64,000 bases of DNA from Aralia elata (GCA_034770075.1 JAVJAP010000143.1:2232001-2296000); one strand, 5' to 3'. Positions 22,960 through 34,355 are shown, counted from the first letter of the stretch. The notes: generated by a model from the sequence alone, not told the origin. Numbers and translations are program-made.

Positions 22960-22964
22960 ACTTT

Positions 22965-23380
22965 CTGCCTGAAATAGCTTCCACTCCACGTCTCCAAGAC
23001 ATATATCAAGATCCTTAATTTTTCTCATTCTTCTGGTCTATAAGAGTCTGGCGTCTATTTGCCAGTCCCTCCAAGTCTCTGACTCTATCCTGTAACTCTA
23101 TGGTACGATCATACAATGCATCGTACATCTCAACATCGATAGAGGTAAGGGGTACCTCCTCGGGATCCTCATCATCCTCCTCAGCCTCTGCCTCAACATC
23201 CTCAGAGTCCTCCTCTGAATCAAACTCAGGCTCATGCTCCTGACCCACAATAGTGATCAATGGAGATGGTTCTCTCTGTATCAACTGCTCCCGGATAACA
23301 TGGCTATCATGGGGCTCCTCCTCTCCAGCCACTCGGGGCTCAACCTCCTTAGGCTGACTGAATCTTTCAACATTCGACAT
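22965..23380 (-). pseudogene. TE3 extra ORF, N-terminal part
   Basis: An ORF upstream of gag in TE3, starting at the ATG at 23380. After about 25 residues it shows EEEPHDSHVIREQLIQREPS, then a long acidic run (DSEEDSEDVEAEAEEDDEDP), then a coiled coil (YDRTIELQDRVRDLEG). A one-base slip near 23017 in an A-run ends the listed frame; the continuing frame runs to the TE4 insertion site and on at 10777. TE9 (59268) has the same blocks. It is not a capsid or enzyme domain I recognise. Confidence 0.75.
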
Positions 23381-23597
23381 CCTGACAACAAAGTTTAAGT
23401 TTTAGTTATTACTCGATACTAATCGCGGCACATAGGTTGTTAACACATAAGCACATAGCACATAAAGTCTTTTATTATCTTTAATGAATTCCTTAATTCA
23501 TTCCTTATAACTCGATAAGAGTTTATCACCACTATATTCTCTGTGTCTTAAAAGGCTACTACCCTAAGGTTTCCCTACCTAAGGTTCATAACCTACA

Positions 23598-23609
23598 ACT
23601 CTGATACCA
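23598..23609 (-). other. TE3 primer-binding site
   Basis: TGGTATCAGAGT on the minus strand, three bases from the LTR edge at 23613; initiator-Met type. Confidence 0.85.
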
Positions 23610-23612
23610 ACC

Positions 23613-23667
23613 TGTGACATTCCCAAATCCGGGTACTTCGTTTCTACAATATTTGGTGTTCACTATC
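23613..23667 (-). repeat. TE3 5' LTR, inner end
   Basis: TGTGACATTCCC on the plus strand marks the inner LTR edge. The LTR is cut at 23667 by TE5 and resumes after the second CTATC at 32854. The matching LTR end in TE9 is at 59034. Confidence 0.85.
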
Positions 23668-25375
23668 TGTAGACACCCAAATTTTGCACTTCGTATACTA
23701 ACCCTGACAGGAGGGCAAAATCGTCAAGTGAACCGGCCTACGAGAGCAGAGGATGGGCACAAGTACGAACACTCGATGCCACCACGACGATTTATAACCA
23801 AAACCGACGTGACAACAAGGTCGTCCGAAATGAGCATTCCCGAATGATGTGGCACGTCTCCCAGTAATTCCCGGACTGCAAAATACAAGCCTGTCGGCAA
23901 AAACCGACGTCACGACACGAGAATCGAGGCGTAGCACGAAAATCAAAAAAGTAAACCCAGCCAGCCGCGGATTGATCTGCGGCCAATAAGTGCGCCTTTT
24001 GAAAACACGGAACTCGAAACACGGAAACCGAAAACCAGCTGAGTGGATGGGGGGCGGCCAGCCAGCCGCAGATCGATCTGCAACCAGCCGCAGATCCATC
24101 TGCGGCTGGCTCTGGCCAGCCTATTTCAGCTCATTCCTTCATTCAACATCCAGGAGGTTAGCAAGCAGAGGGAGAAAGAAAAAACAGCAGCAGCTCGAAA
24201 AATTAGGAAGGAATAGCATAAATTTGCAACAAAAGAGGAGAGAAAGGAAAAAAAAAGAGAAGATTTATACTCTTTTGATTTGATTGTATCATATCCACTT
24301 CTCATTCTATTCAAATACACAAGTTTACATCCACTTTGATATCATTTGCAAGGTGAAAATCTCCTTATTATTGCAATTTCTATCATATCATTTGGTTAAA
24401 TTAAATGTAGTTTTCATGTAATTTATGGTGGAACAATGAATTAGGGTTTATTAGGGAGGGTTCCATCCGAACAAAATTCTTCCTAATAACCCGATGATAT
24501 TCATTTATTGATTTTTTGTTTGTTTTACGGTGATATATTGGGCGTGGTTCCTTTAGGTTGCTATTTTAGGATGTCTTGGCATTGTTAGATTATCTATGTT
24601 AGTTATTTCTTGTAATCTCCGCTTTGTGGTGTGTGGAAATTTCGGGTGTGAGCCTAGGAACGCGACCCCGTGGTCCAAATCCGATGATGGACGTCTTTGG
24701 ATGTAGGTAGTAGGAGCGATGTAGTTTTCATTGTAAATATGTAATCGTCGGGCCTTAAAACGACGCCAAGGCGAGAATCGTGTTTAAGGCCCCGTCATAG
24801 TAAAAATATGTGATTGTGGGTGTTCGGGGTTATTTTGATGGCTTACATGCCCGTGAATAATCCCCTACGCATTAAAATGTTTGATTTGAATTGCAATACC
24901 AAAAAGGATTTCAAAGCTAAACGATAAGATTTCCATAAAATCAATTAAATTAGGTTATTAGAATCACGAGGCTAAAATTGGGAGTGCTAATGAATGTCGA
25001 TTCCTCTTTAACGAAAAGCTAAAGAAAGTCATTTTTCCAAAGATATCACAAGAATGGTTTTATACAAAATGAATGATGTTTTATTAAACCGTTGTGCATA
25101 GGGTTAAAGGGATTCTAGAAATTGCCTGCCACTTTATTTACGAAGGCAATGTATAGATCTCGATTCCTATTTTCACGAAGGTTTAAAAAACTCTTGTTTT
25201 GCCAAAACGACACCTAATGAAATCTCACAGTTTTGACAATTAAAATCAAACCTTTCCTCATAAAGCTTTATCGTATAAACCGAAGGGCATTCTAAAGCAT
25301 CCCAAAATACGACTTTTCCGAAAAACCCAAAATGGTTTCTTCATGCAAATTCCCCACAACATTCACATAGGCACA
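23668..25375 (+). repeat. TE5 5' LTR, truncated
   Basis: Begins TGTAGACACCC; it aligns closely with the right LTR from 30772 to about 32455 and then stops at a CA-rich stretch. The final approximately 390 bp are missing. It includes Tat palindromes at about 23965, 24066 and 24088. Confidence 0.85.
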
Positions 25376-26872
25376 TACGATGGCGTCTCTGTCCCATCAT
25401 GTCGATGCGATCCAATAAAGTAGTGGCTCGGCTGACAGTCTTAGAATGAGCATCTATAACTGCCCTAGTCTGAAATCCGATGGCGTCTCTGTCAACAAGG
25501 GCAGCGTCTCTAACCAGAATGACAGCATCTCTCTCAAAAATAGCGGCATCCCTCTCGGCCTCAGTAGTAATCAAGGCCAGGTGGAGTCGGGTACCCTCAG
25601 TAACTCGACTAGGGGCAGAATCAGCTGAGATGGAAAGATCTGCGGTATCACTTGGGAAAATCACTTCATAGTCATCAAAAGCCCCAGTTTGACTCAAACC
25701 AACCGTATCCGAATCTCCGCGCAACCATTGCACATAAGCAAATGTCTAGATGGGGCAGCTCTCACTATGTTCGGTAAGGATCCTGCGAGACCAAAGATCG
25801 TATACCCGCAGTAGATCTCTCTCTGTCTGGGATGATATAAGGAATCGGTAGGCGGCTGCGCCCGTGAAAGGGTGAAAATCCTGTGTCTGATCAAACTGCC
25901 CCATAACCGCCAAGGGATGATAAGTCGTCACGCCCCTCAAGCCAGCAATAGGGATTAAATTCAGGGTGGGCACGTGAATCAAAAAGCTCATAAAGGAGCA
26001 ATAACCCGAGTAGGTCAGGAGATGAAAAGGATCCTCGATAACCGATAAAAATGCTATCCAAGAGGCCGCATCAGTACAACTCACGGGATGAAACGAAAAC
26101 TGCGTGGCTATGTCATGGCTGAAGCAAAACCCTTGGCGACGAAAATGGCCGATGGGACTGAGATGGCTCATAAACCACAGGTACAACATAGAGCTCCCTC
26201 TGAATACTCTGCCTCGGAAAGACTGACAATATGAGGCTGACATGTAAGTATCTGCCAATATCATGGGAAGAACGGTGTGATCCTCCTGAAGGGATCTAAC
26301 GGCTGCAACAACTCGCATATCCAACTGATCGGGTCCGACTGGCAAGTACAAAACTGAGATGATGCAGGCCATCAAAACGTCTACTCTCAGAGCGCCCCAG
26401 CGCTCCTCAGACACGAAAAAATACCAGAGAATAGACGAAAGCTGTCGGGTGAGCCGAATCGGTCAATCAAGAAATGAAGGGGAACCAGATGGTCTGATGT
26501 GATCACCGATAACAAGACTGTCCTCCGCAAACCAGTGAGAGTCAGGAACTGACGGCGCATGGAACCAGCTGTGACCCTGGCACAAGGACCATCCAAAGGC
26601 AAGCCGGTAAAGCGAGCATACTCCTCGAGAGTGGGGGTCAGCTCCACTGTCCCTAATCTGAACACCTGACTGGCAGGGGCCCAATAGCTCAGAATACCCT
26701 CCACAAAGCCCGCTGGCACCTTAAAGGATTATAAGGACCAAGAATGTCCCAAAAGACCATCTGCGATAACCCTGTCAGCCGGCGACAAACTGTTCAACCA
26801 GCGGAAAAGTCTGCCAACCAACCCTGTGGGAGGACCGAGATCCAAACGTACCACGGCATTTGATGACGACAT
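25341..26872 (-). pseudogene. TE5 antisense gene 2, DUF7745/transposase_28-like, broken
   Basis: It starts at the ATG at 26872 (MSSSNAVVRLDLGPP). The block VELTPTLEEYARFTGLPL and the helical region behind it resemble the plant 'gypsy-type transposase'/DUF7745 family, whose function is unknown. The C-terminal part is a charged coiled coil of repeated RDA units (ERDAAIFERDAVILVRDAAL). Breaks: TAA at 26729-26731, a one-base-type frameshift near 26415 and TAG at 25746-25748; both stops could come from CAA/CAG. The last dozen codons lie in LTR sequence beyond the 25375 deletion junction, so the natural end is lost. Confidence 0.65.
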
Positions 26873-27087
26873 CTGTGAAAAATAGTATCAAAAGACTATA
26901 CGGGGGTCATTCTCTATCCATAAATAAAAAGCATGCATCGGACAGTTAATAATAGAGCAATTGAATTTCATAAGAATAAAAAACTGTGCATAAATAAACA
27001 AATGAGTTCAATACATAGTGCATGAAATAAAAAAAAATAATATAAATCTAACAGGTTCAGGTACAAAAGGCCCTATCCTAGCCTGAT

Positions 27088-29056
27088 CTAGTCAAAGGTG
27101 AGGTCATCTAAGAAGGCCAGATCCTCAAACTGATCCCCTGGAGTCGTCGATGTCGGAGGCCCAAAGTTCATGTCAGGGATATATGGCGGCGCTGGGGCAT
27201 CAGACGAGCTCGGGCCTGTGTCAAAACCCGCACTGTCAGGATCATATGCATAGGCATCCTTTGGGGTCTGACCTAGCACCCGAAGATACAACGACAACTG
27301 CTCCACCTGACGGGTCAGAGTTGCAATCTGCTCAGCATGAGTGGGACTCCGAACGCAGGCGGCCCAATCAGTCATAATCACAGAGCCGGGGACCATGTCT
27401 CCGAGAAAGAATGTGGCCCGGGTCTGAGGACCGATAGTGCGGGGCACCCACCAAATGCGAAAGGCCTCGCTCGTGCTGGGGCCCGCAGAAAGTGTCCGGC
27501 CATCCTCCCCCGCGAGCATGATCTCCGAAGGCTGAGAATCCAACGGCCAGGATGTAGTGAAGGGAAGGGAGTACGGAATGCGGATCACTCCAGTAACGCA
27601 TCTGAATGCGCGCTCTCCCAGATACATCACCCATCCTCCAACCCTCTGCAAGGTGAGGCGACGGGTGGAAAGGGCGAACTCTGGGCCGGAAGGATATCCA
27701 TCTGTGAACCCCACAGCCAGGTGCTCAGAAAGATAAGGAGTCCAGATGACCTCTGCAGCGGTGATCAGCTCCAGCTGAATGCGGCAATGGGCAAAGCTGC
27801 CAGACACCGGGACCTCCTCCAAGGTGCTGTGGTGCCATCTCCGACCCCGGGGATAGGTATCTAGACCGAGGGTAGTGACAGGCCTCAGACAAGGGAGTCG
27901 CTCGTAGGCCCAGAACTGTGAACAGAAACAAGGAAAGGCATGAGTAACCGACAAGTGCATAAAAGAGAAATGAAATGATGGGAAGTACAGTAAGAAAAGA
28001 GGAAGAGAAGACTCACTAGCAAAATGTGGTAGAATCCGAGCCAAGAATCTATCTGTCCCTCCGAACGAAGATGAAGACCGTGGAGGAAGTAAGCAAAGGT
28101 GAAGGACCCCCAATCGTAGTCGCTGATCCGGTCTACATCCCTGACAGCTCCGACGACGCTGAAATGAATGGTAGAGGAGTTATTCCCTAGGAAACAACCT
28201 CTCATGATGGTCAGGAACAGACGTCGGAGCAGAATATCACGAGTGGCTCGATCTGCTGGGAATGGCGTCGCATATATGCCTCCAACAGCGTCAACAACCA
28301 AAGCTCCAGACCGAATGCTGCGGGCCTTAAAGACCCGGTCATCGGCAGCGAAACCCAGTAAAGCTCGGACCTCCGCTAGAGTAATATCAAGATCTAGAGG
28401 GACACGGGATCCAGTGAACTCGATACCCGTGATGTACCTCCAATCCCAGGGAGTCAGCACGACCTCACAGTCCAAAAGGTGAAGGGACTGGGTCTGGTGG
28501 AACCATCGCTCGGATAAAGCCCTCATATAACCCCAGGGGCACTGACGGGGAATGATAGTGAAGAAATGACGAAAGCCCCAGGAATCCACCACCGCCCGAT
28601 AATCGCTGTGCAAAGCTGTGTAGAGGGAGTAAATGTTAAACCAGTTACCCCTCGGCTGAGTAAACTCGGGCACCTATGACAAAAAATGAATGGATCAGTC
28701 CAGATCTAAACAAAATTTGGGAGTGAGTTCAAAGGAGCATTTAAGCATACCTCATTAGCGGCAAGAGACGCTGAGGGGTGACGACTGAGATCCCGACCCA
28801 GTAGATCGGGTATCTGAACAGAGGCGCCATATAGGGCACGATGAGGAGATGGAGCGGGTGTACTGGAGGATGCCCCCTCTACCGCAACGTCCGGAAGAGC
28901 AGCCTCCTCAATATCGGGATGATCGGGCCGGATGACAGCTTCCGCCAGTCGGCGAGCCTGGCGGGTCCGAGGCAAAGCAGGGGCGGGTGCAATCCTACGG
29001 CGGCGAACGCCTGAGGTCCGAGACGCAGTGGAGCTACTAGGAGCGTCAAGATCCAT
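27088..29056 (-). CDS. TE5 antisense gene 1: plant-mobile-domain (MAIN-like) protein, three exons
   Basis: Exons 29056-28751, 28673-28017 and 27915-27088 give 596 codons without a stop. Both introns (77 and 101 bp) have GT-AG ends and are phase 0; without splicing the frame is lost. The N-terminus is basic and serine/proline-rich (RRRRIAPAPALPRTRQARRL). Exons 2-3 carry the plant mobile domain: NWFNIYSLYTALHSDYRAVV, LTPWDWRYITGIEF, and, across the second junction, a WLGFYHILL / FWAYERLPCLRP pair typical of the family. The C-terminus has a short coiled coil and an acidic tail. Host relatives (MAIN, MAIL1) act in nuclear silencing and genome stability; transposon copies are common. Its upstream region is the tandem array at 29844-30550. 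Expression is not shown by sequence alone. Confidence 0.75.
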
Positions 29057-29843
29057 AGCTGGAATAGAACCAGCGAAAAGGAAGGTAAATTCTATTTTGA
29101 ATTATGTCATAGAATTAATGCAGCATGATGCATGTTTACTATATATGCATGAAAAAAAAAACAGGCAGAGTTTCGTCTATAAAATGGGCATCTCATGCAT
29201 AGCCAAGCATGTTTTCAATTAATCCAGGCCACAACAGATCAAAATTGCATTCATATGGATAATTGCAACATGTAAAAGGACCATAATGCATTGATTTTCT
29301 TTCAAAAAGGAACAACAGATATGTGGAACCGCATAATGAGCATAAAATATGACTCGCGCAGTTGATACATAGCATGTACATACAATAATACATGGCATAG
29401 CATTTCAAAGCATACATTTATATCTCTAAACATGCAAAATAGCAAATGTATAGCAAAACATTGACGAAATTGAAAAACAATCGGTCAAAGTGTTACCTGT
29501 AGCGCGTAGATCGATCTAACCGGAGCGGTTTTTGCAAAAAGATTGGAAAATTCGACAAAAAGGACGTGGAAAGGTGCGAAAATCGTGTGGGGTACGAATG
29601 AAAATGACAGATCTGGGAAGCGGGTGGCCGCTTAAAACCCCGATCTTGGCCCCAGATCAATCTGCGGCTGGCCGCAGATCCATCTGCGGCTGGCCGCAGA
29701 TCCATCTGCGGCTGGGCCCAGGTCCTCCCCCCTTGTCCATTGCAGGCCTAATCGATTCAAGAAACCGTTTGATCCATAATGTGGTAATAAAATGCAAGAT
29801 TTTCGATGAATCGGGGGTCGAACACGACTTCTCAATTCGACGA
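29057..29843. other. TE5 region upstream of antisense gene 1
   Basis: Non-coding. It contains an AT-rich stretch (29090-29480), then three Tat palindromes 22 bp apart (29650-29711), and then enters the tandem array. It would hold the promoter of antisense gene 1, but I can identify no specific element. Confidence 0.5.
29650..29720. repeat. Tat palindromes, three tandem copies
   Basis: CCGCAGATCCATCTGCGG-type 18-bp inverted repeats are centred near 29658, 29680 and 29702, each 22 bp apart with the spacer CTGG. The first is slightly degenerate. The same palindrome is in the TE1 and TE5 LTRs. Confidence 0.85.
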
Positions 29844-30550
29844 GTGACCGGATACGAGACCCGGCACTCACAGGACAATCAACCAGATACGAGACCCGGC
29901 GATTACGAGATGGGTGACCGGATACGATACCCGGCTCCGACGAGACGATCATCTGGATACGAGACCCGGTGATTACGAGATGGGTGACCGGATACGAGAC
30001 CCGGCCTCGACGAGACGATCATCCGGATACGAGACCCGGTGATTACGAGATGGGTGACCGGATACGAGACCCGGCCCCGACCAGACGATCGACCGGATAC
30101 GAGACTCGGCGATTACGAGATGGGTGATCGGATACGAGACCCGGCCTCGACAAGACGATCGACCGGATACGAGACCCGGCGATTACGAGATGGGTGACTG
30201 GATACGAGACCCAGCCCCGACAAGACGATCGACCGGATACGAGACCCAGCGATTACAAGATGGGTGACCGGATACGAGACCCGGCGATTACGAGATGGGT
30301 GACCAGATACGAGACCCGGCCCCGACAAGACGATCGACCGGATACGAAACCCGGCGATTACGAGATGGGTGACCGGATACGAGACCCGGCCCCGACGAGA
30401 CGATCATCCGGATACGAGACCCGGTGATCATGAGATGGGTGACCGGATACGAGACTCGGGTCTGACTAGACGATCATCCGGATACGAGACCCGGTGATCA
30501 CGAGACTGGTGACCGGATACGAGACCCGGCGCAGACGAGACGATCGATTA
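29844..30550. repeat. Tandem array, 70-bp dimeric unit
   Basis: About ten copies of a 70-bp unit, each made of a 36-bp and a 34-bp half that share GGATACGAGACCCGG. The halves end in GACGAGACGATC and GATTACGAGATGGG respectively. It is rich in CpG, unlike its surroundings. One local irregularity occurs near 30254-30300, where two 34-35-bp halves follow each other. Confidence 0.9.
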
Positions 30551-30757
30551 GAAGACGAAACCCGACGACTAACAATGCGGTCTGTGATTGATGCATTGAC
30601 ACCCTTACGAATGTTTTACATGCTATACATCTTGCGTTGCATCATAAGTTGTATGTGTTGCATCATGTATGTATTGTCATTCTTATGCACTGTCATTCAT
30701 GCATCGGGTGTATATTTCTTTATCCTGTTCATTTCATTTGACATTTCATAAACATGA

Positions 30758-30771
30758 TAAAGAGGGGCAGC
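30758..30771 (+). other. TE5 polypurine tract
   Basis: TAAAGAGGGGCAGC lies directly before the right LTR and fixes plus-strand orientation of the element. Confidence 0.8.
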
Positions 30772-32848
30772 TGTAGACACCCAAATTTTGCACTTCGTAT
30801 ACTAACCCTGACAGGAGGGCAAAATCGTCAAGTGAACCGGCCTACGAGAGCAGAGGATGGGCACAAGTACGAACACTCGCCGCCACCGCGACGATTTACA
30901 ACCAAAACCGACGTGACAACAAGGCCGTCCGAAATGAGCATTCCCGAATGATGTGGCACGTCTCCCAATAATTCTCGGACTGCAAAATACAAGCCTGTCG
31001 GCGAAAACTGACGTCACGACACGAGAATCGAGGCATAGCACGAAAATCGAGAAAGTCAAACTAGCCAGCCGCGGATTGATCTGCGGCCAATAAGTGCGCC
31101 TTTTGAAAACACGGAACTCGAAACACGGAAACCGAAAACCAGCTGAGTGGATGGGGGTGGCCAACCGCAGATCCATCTACGGCTGGCTCTGGCCAGCCTA
31201 TTTCAGCTCATTCCTTCATTCAGCATCCAGGAGGTTAGCAGGCGAGGGAGAAAGAAAAAACACCAGCAGCAGCTCGGAAAATTAGGAAGGAATAACATAT
31301 ATTTGCAACAAAAGAGGAGAGAAAGGAAAAAAAAGAGAAGATTTATACTCTTTTGATTTGATTGTATCATATCCACTTCTCATTCTATTCAAATACACAA
31401 GTTTACATCCACTTTGATATCATTTGCAAGGTGAAAATCTCCTTATTATTGCAATTTCTATCATATCATTTGGTTAAATTAAATGTAGTTTTCATGTAAT
31501 TTATGGTGGAACAATGAATTAGGGATTATTAGGGAGGGTTCCATCCGAACAAAATTCTTCCTAATAACCCGATGATATTCATTTATTGATTTTTTGTTTG
31601 TTTTACGGTGATATATTGGGCGTGGTTCCTTTAGGTTGCTATTTTAGGATGTCTTGGCATTGTTAGATTATCAGTGTTAGTTATTTCTTGTAATCTCCGT
31701 ATTGTGGTGTGTGGAAATTTCGGGTGTGAGCCTAGGAACGCGACCCCGTGGTCCAAATATGATGATGGACGTCTTTGGATGTAGGTAGTAGGAGCGATGT
31801 AGTTTTCATTGTAAATATGTAATCGTCGGGCCTTAAAACGACGCCAAGGCGAGAATCGTGTTTAAGGCCCCGTCATAGTAAAAATATGTGATTATGGGCG
31901 TTCGGGGTTATTTTGATGGCTTACATGCCCATGAATAATCCCCTACGCATTAAAATGTTTGATTTGAATTGCAATACCAAAAAGGATTTCAAAGCTAAAC
32001 GATAAGATTTCCATAAAATCAATCAAATTAGGTTATTAGAATCACGAGGCTAAATTGGGAGTGCTAATGAATGTCGATTCCTATTTAACGAAAAGCTAAA
32101 GAAAGTCGTTTTTCCAAAGATATCACAAGAATGGTTTTATACAAAATGAATGACGTTTTATTAAACCGTTGTGCATAGGGTTAAAGGGATTTTAGAAATT
32201 GCCCGCCACTTTATTTACGAAGGCAATGTATAGATCTCGATTCCTATTTTGACGAAGGTTTAAAAAACACTTATTTTGCCAAAACGACAGCTAATGAGAT
32301 CTCACAGTTTTGACAATTAAAATCAAACCTTTCCTCATAAAGCTTTCTCGTATAAACCGAAGGACATTCTAAAGCATCCCCAAAAGAAAATACGACTTTT
32401 CCGAAAAACCCAAAATGGTTTCTTCATGCAAATTCCCCACAACATTCACATAGGCACACACACACACGCACACATAGACGTTTTATGAATTAAAGGATAG
32501 GAAGGTATCAAGATTGCGGTAACCGTGTTTAACGGAAGTCGGGGGGTGCCTAACACCTTCCCCTCACTTAAGCAAGCCCCCGAACTCTATGAATCTCGGT
32601 TTACAGACCAATTAATTCGGAGTCACATATGAGCCAGCGATTTACGAAAGAACGAAACACGGATGAGTTGGTACATCCATTTCCAATATACCAACTGGCG
32701 ACTCTGATTAATTGGCTCATCATAAAAAACGATCTTTCAAAACCCCGTCGACATTAATGCCGACCTTTTCCAAAAATCATCTAATGAGAAGTCTAAAATT
32801 GGAAAGGATAAACAATCGCGACGGAAGCGATCCCTCCCGGCGTCGACA
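30772..32848 (+). repeat. TE5 3' LTR, complete
   Basis: TGTAGACACCC...GGCGTCGACA, 2077 bp, followed by the CTATC duplication. By eye it is very close to the left LTR, so insertion was recent. It contains a (CA)n tract at about 32455-32475 and Tat palindromes at about 31066-31185. Confidence 0.9.
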
Positions 32849-33052
32849 CTATCTAAATAAATCACATTACATCTAACTACCCATTCAAATATAAATGAAA
32901 ACTCTTAATTAAAATAGAAATCTCCCATTAAAGGGTTACAACATCTTTAACAAATATATCCTAGGTCGTCTAACCTTAATAAAACATCACTGCGGAAACA
33001 TAACATAAGTCTATTACATAAACATCATTTAAACAAATATAACAAGTCTTCA

Positions 33053-33247
33053 TCACTTGTTTGCTTTGCCTTTGCCCTTACTAGTGGATGGCTCATCAAC
33101 TCTTTCTACTTTAGCTGCAATGTTTTTATACAAGGGTAAGCAACAATTGCCCAGCAAGTAACACAACAAAAATAATAATACCATGCAAATAATCAATGGA
33201 TATCGGATAAACAAATTCTTGACTTTTGAATCAAGATTAGAATACAA
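33053..33247 (-). other. Short conserved ORF in TE3 LTR
   Basis: Its last about 33 codons (LLGNCCLPLYKNIAAKVE, then STSKGKGKANK and stop) match the end of an ORF at 58586-58777 in the TE9 LTR and, more weakly, a segment near 53090-53170 in the TE7 LTR. An internal CAG just before the conserved tail resembles a 3' splice site. It may be an exon or a conserved RNA element rather than a protein. Confidence 0.45.
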
Positions 33248-34174
33248 GAATCAAAACAACGTCTGAGGGCCACAAGACCACGAACTATGTCCCAGGTTAT
33301 CAAGTATTTCTACTATAAACCTTTAACAGTAGTAAGACTATATGGACCTTACTTCTTGTACTTAGGGGGATTAGCCCTTTGTACCATGTATGTGCATAAC
33401 ATCTAAATGCTAACGCGTAAAATAATCCCCTATATAAGGGTTGTTCATCTCAGTTTGACATCAGAGTCCGCACCAAAGGAAGTTTGGTTTGGATTTACTT
33501 CAATAACGTTTCTAGAATTCAGAACGCTCATCAACTATGGACTAGTCGAATCAATAAGGGTTCACTAGTCAATCAAGGTTCAATAATTTACTATGAAAGG
33601 TATTCAAGAATTAAAGACTGAATCTCAAAGGCATACGATCGAATAAACTATGTATAACTGAAGTATTTATTTAAAAGAAATTAGAATAACACATTTGAAT
33701 TCATGAACTTGAACGAATTATGGTAAAGAACTTGCTCAATATGAAGTAGAGTATAGAAACTTGCATAAAAGAGAGATAGGGTTTTAGAACTTGCTCAATG
33801 AAAAGTAGAGTTAAGAAACTTGCTCAATATAAGAGTGAAGTTCAGAAAATTGCTTTCAACGAAATAAAAGACTAAGGGTAGAAAACTTGCCTCGTGCAGA
33901 GATTACAAATTAAAATTCACGTTCCTTAATCAACCTATACATTCCGTTTATAAAGTAGTAACAATGATTAGTTACAGTACTATAAATATTTCAAGGTTCA
34001 TTCTCATCCAATTTTCATTTTAATATCTCAATTGTCACCGGATAATTAATAGGTATTTGCTTATCATCCATCATAGTATCTTATTATTCATTTAATACAT
34101 TAGTCTAAGCTTTAAATATGCACATGGTAACATAACATGAGCATAAAGAAAGAAGAAAATTTTTCATTTCCTGT

Positions 34175-34355
34175 TCCACCGCCGGGGCGGTGGTTTCCTT
34201 CACAAAATTCCCGCCGGGGCGAGGCTACCGCCGGGGCGGTAGAATTTAGTTCAATTTGGGCGCCGGGGCGAAGACATCGCCGGGACGGCAATCTTAGTTC
34301 ATTTATACCGTCGGGGCGCTAATCCTAGTGTATTTCCACCGCCGGGGCGGTGGAC
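34175..34355. repeat. Palindrome array in TE3 LTR
   Basis: Seven sites of the CCGCCGGGGCGG type have GGGG cores at 34184, 34216, 34233, 34265, 34282, 34313 and 34344. The spacings are 32, 17, 32, 17, 31 and 31 bp. The outer sites extend to CCACCGCCGGGGCGGTGG. Confidence 0.9.

Larger units (their letters stand above)
23668..32848 (+). mobile_element. TE5: Tat-derived element with antisense genes and no gag-pol
   Basis: Left LTR 23668-25375 (its 3' end deleted), internal DNA with two minus-strand genes, a tandem array, a polypurine tract (30758-30771) and a complete right LTR 30772-32848. CTATC target duplications are at 23663-23667 and 32849-32853. The LTR is homologous to TE1. The missing LTR end, primer site and any gag-pol form one deletion with its junction near 25375, at the CA-repeat of the LTR. 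Tat elements are known to carry extra antisense ORFs between integrase and the 3' LTR, which fits the gene positions. Whether gag-pol was ever present cannot be told from this copy. Confidence 0.85.

Noticed and set aside
27337..27864. 175-codon plus-strand ORF inside antisense gene 1
   Set aside because: Overlaps the plant-mobile-domain exon 3 and has no domain; treated as a shadow.
30194..30427. ORFs across the tandem array on both strands
   Set aside because: They arise because the repeat unit lacks stops in several frames; no domain, and they shift with unit length.
29844..30550. Possible CRISPR-like array
   Set aside because: Units are contiguous 34/36-bp variants without unique spacers, in a plant retroelement; it is a minisatellite-type array.
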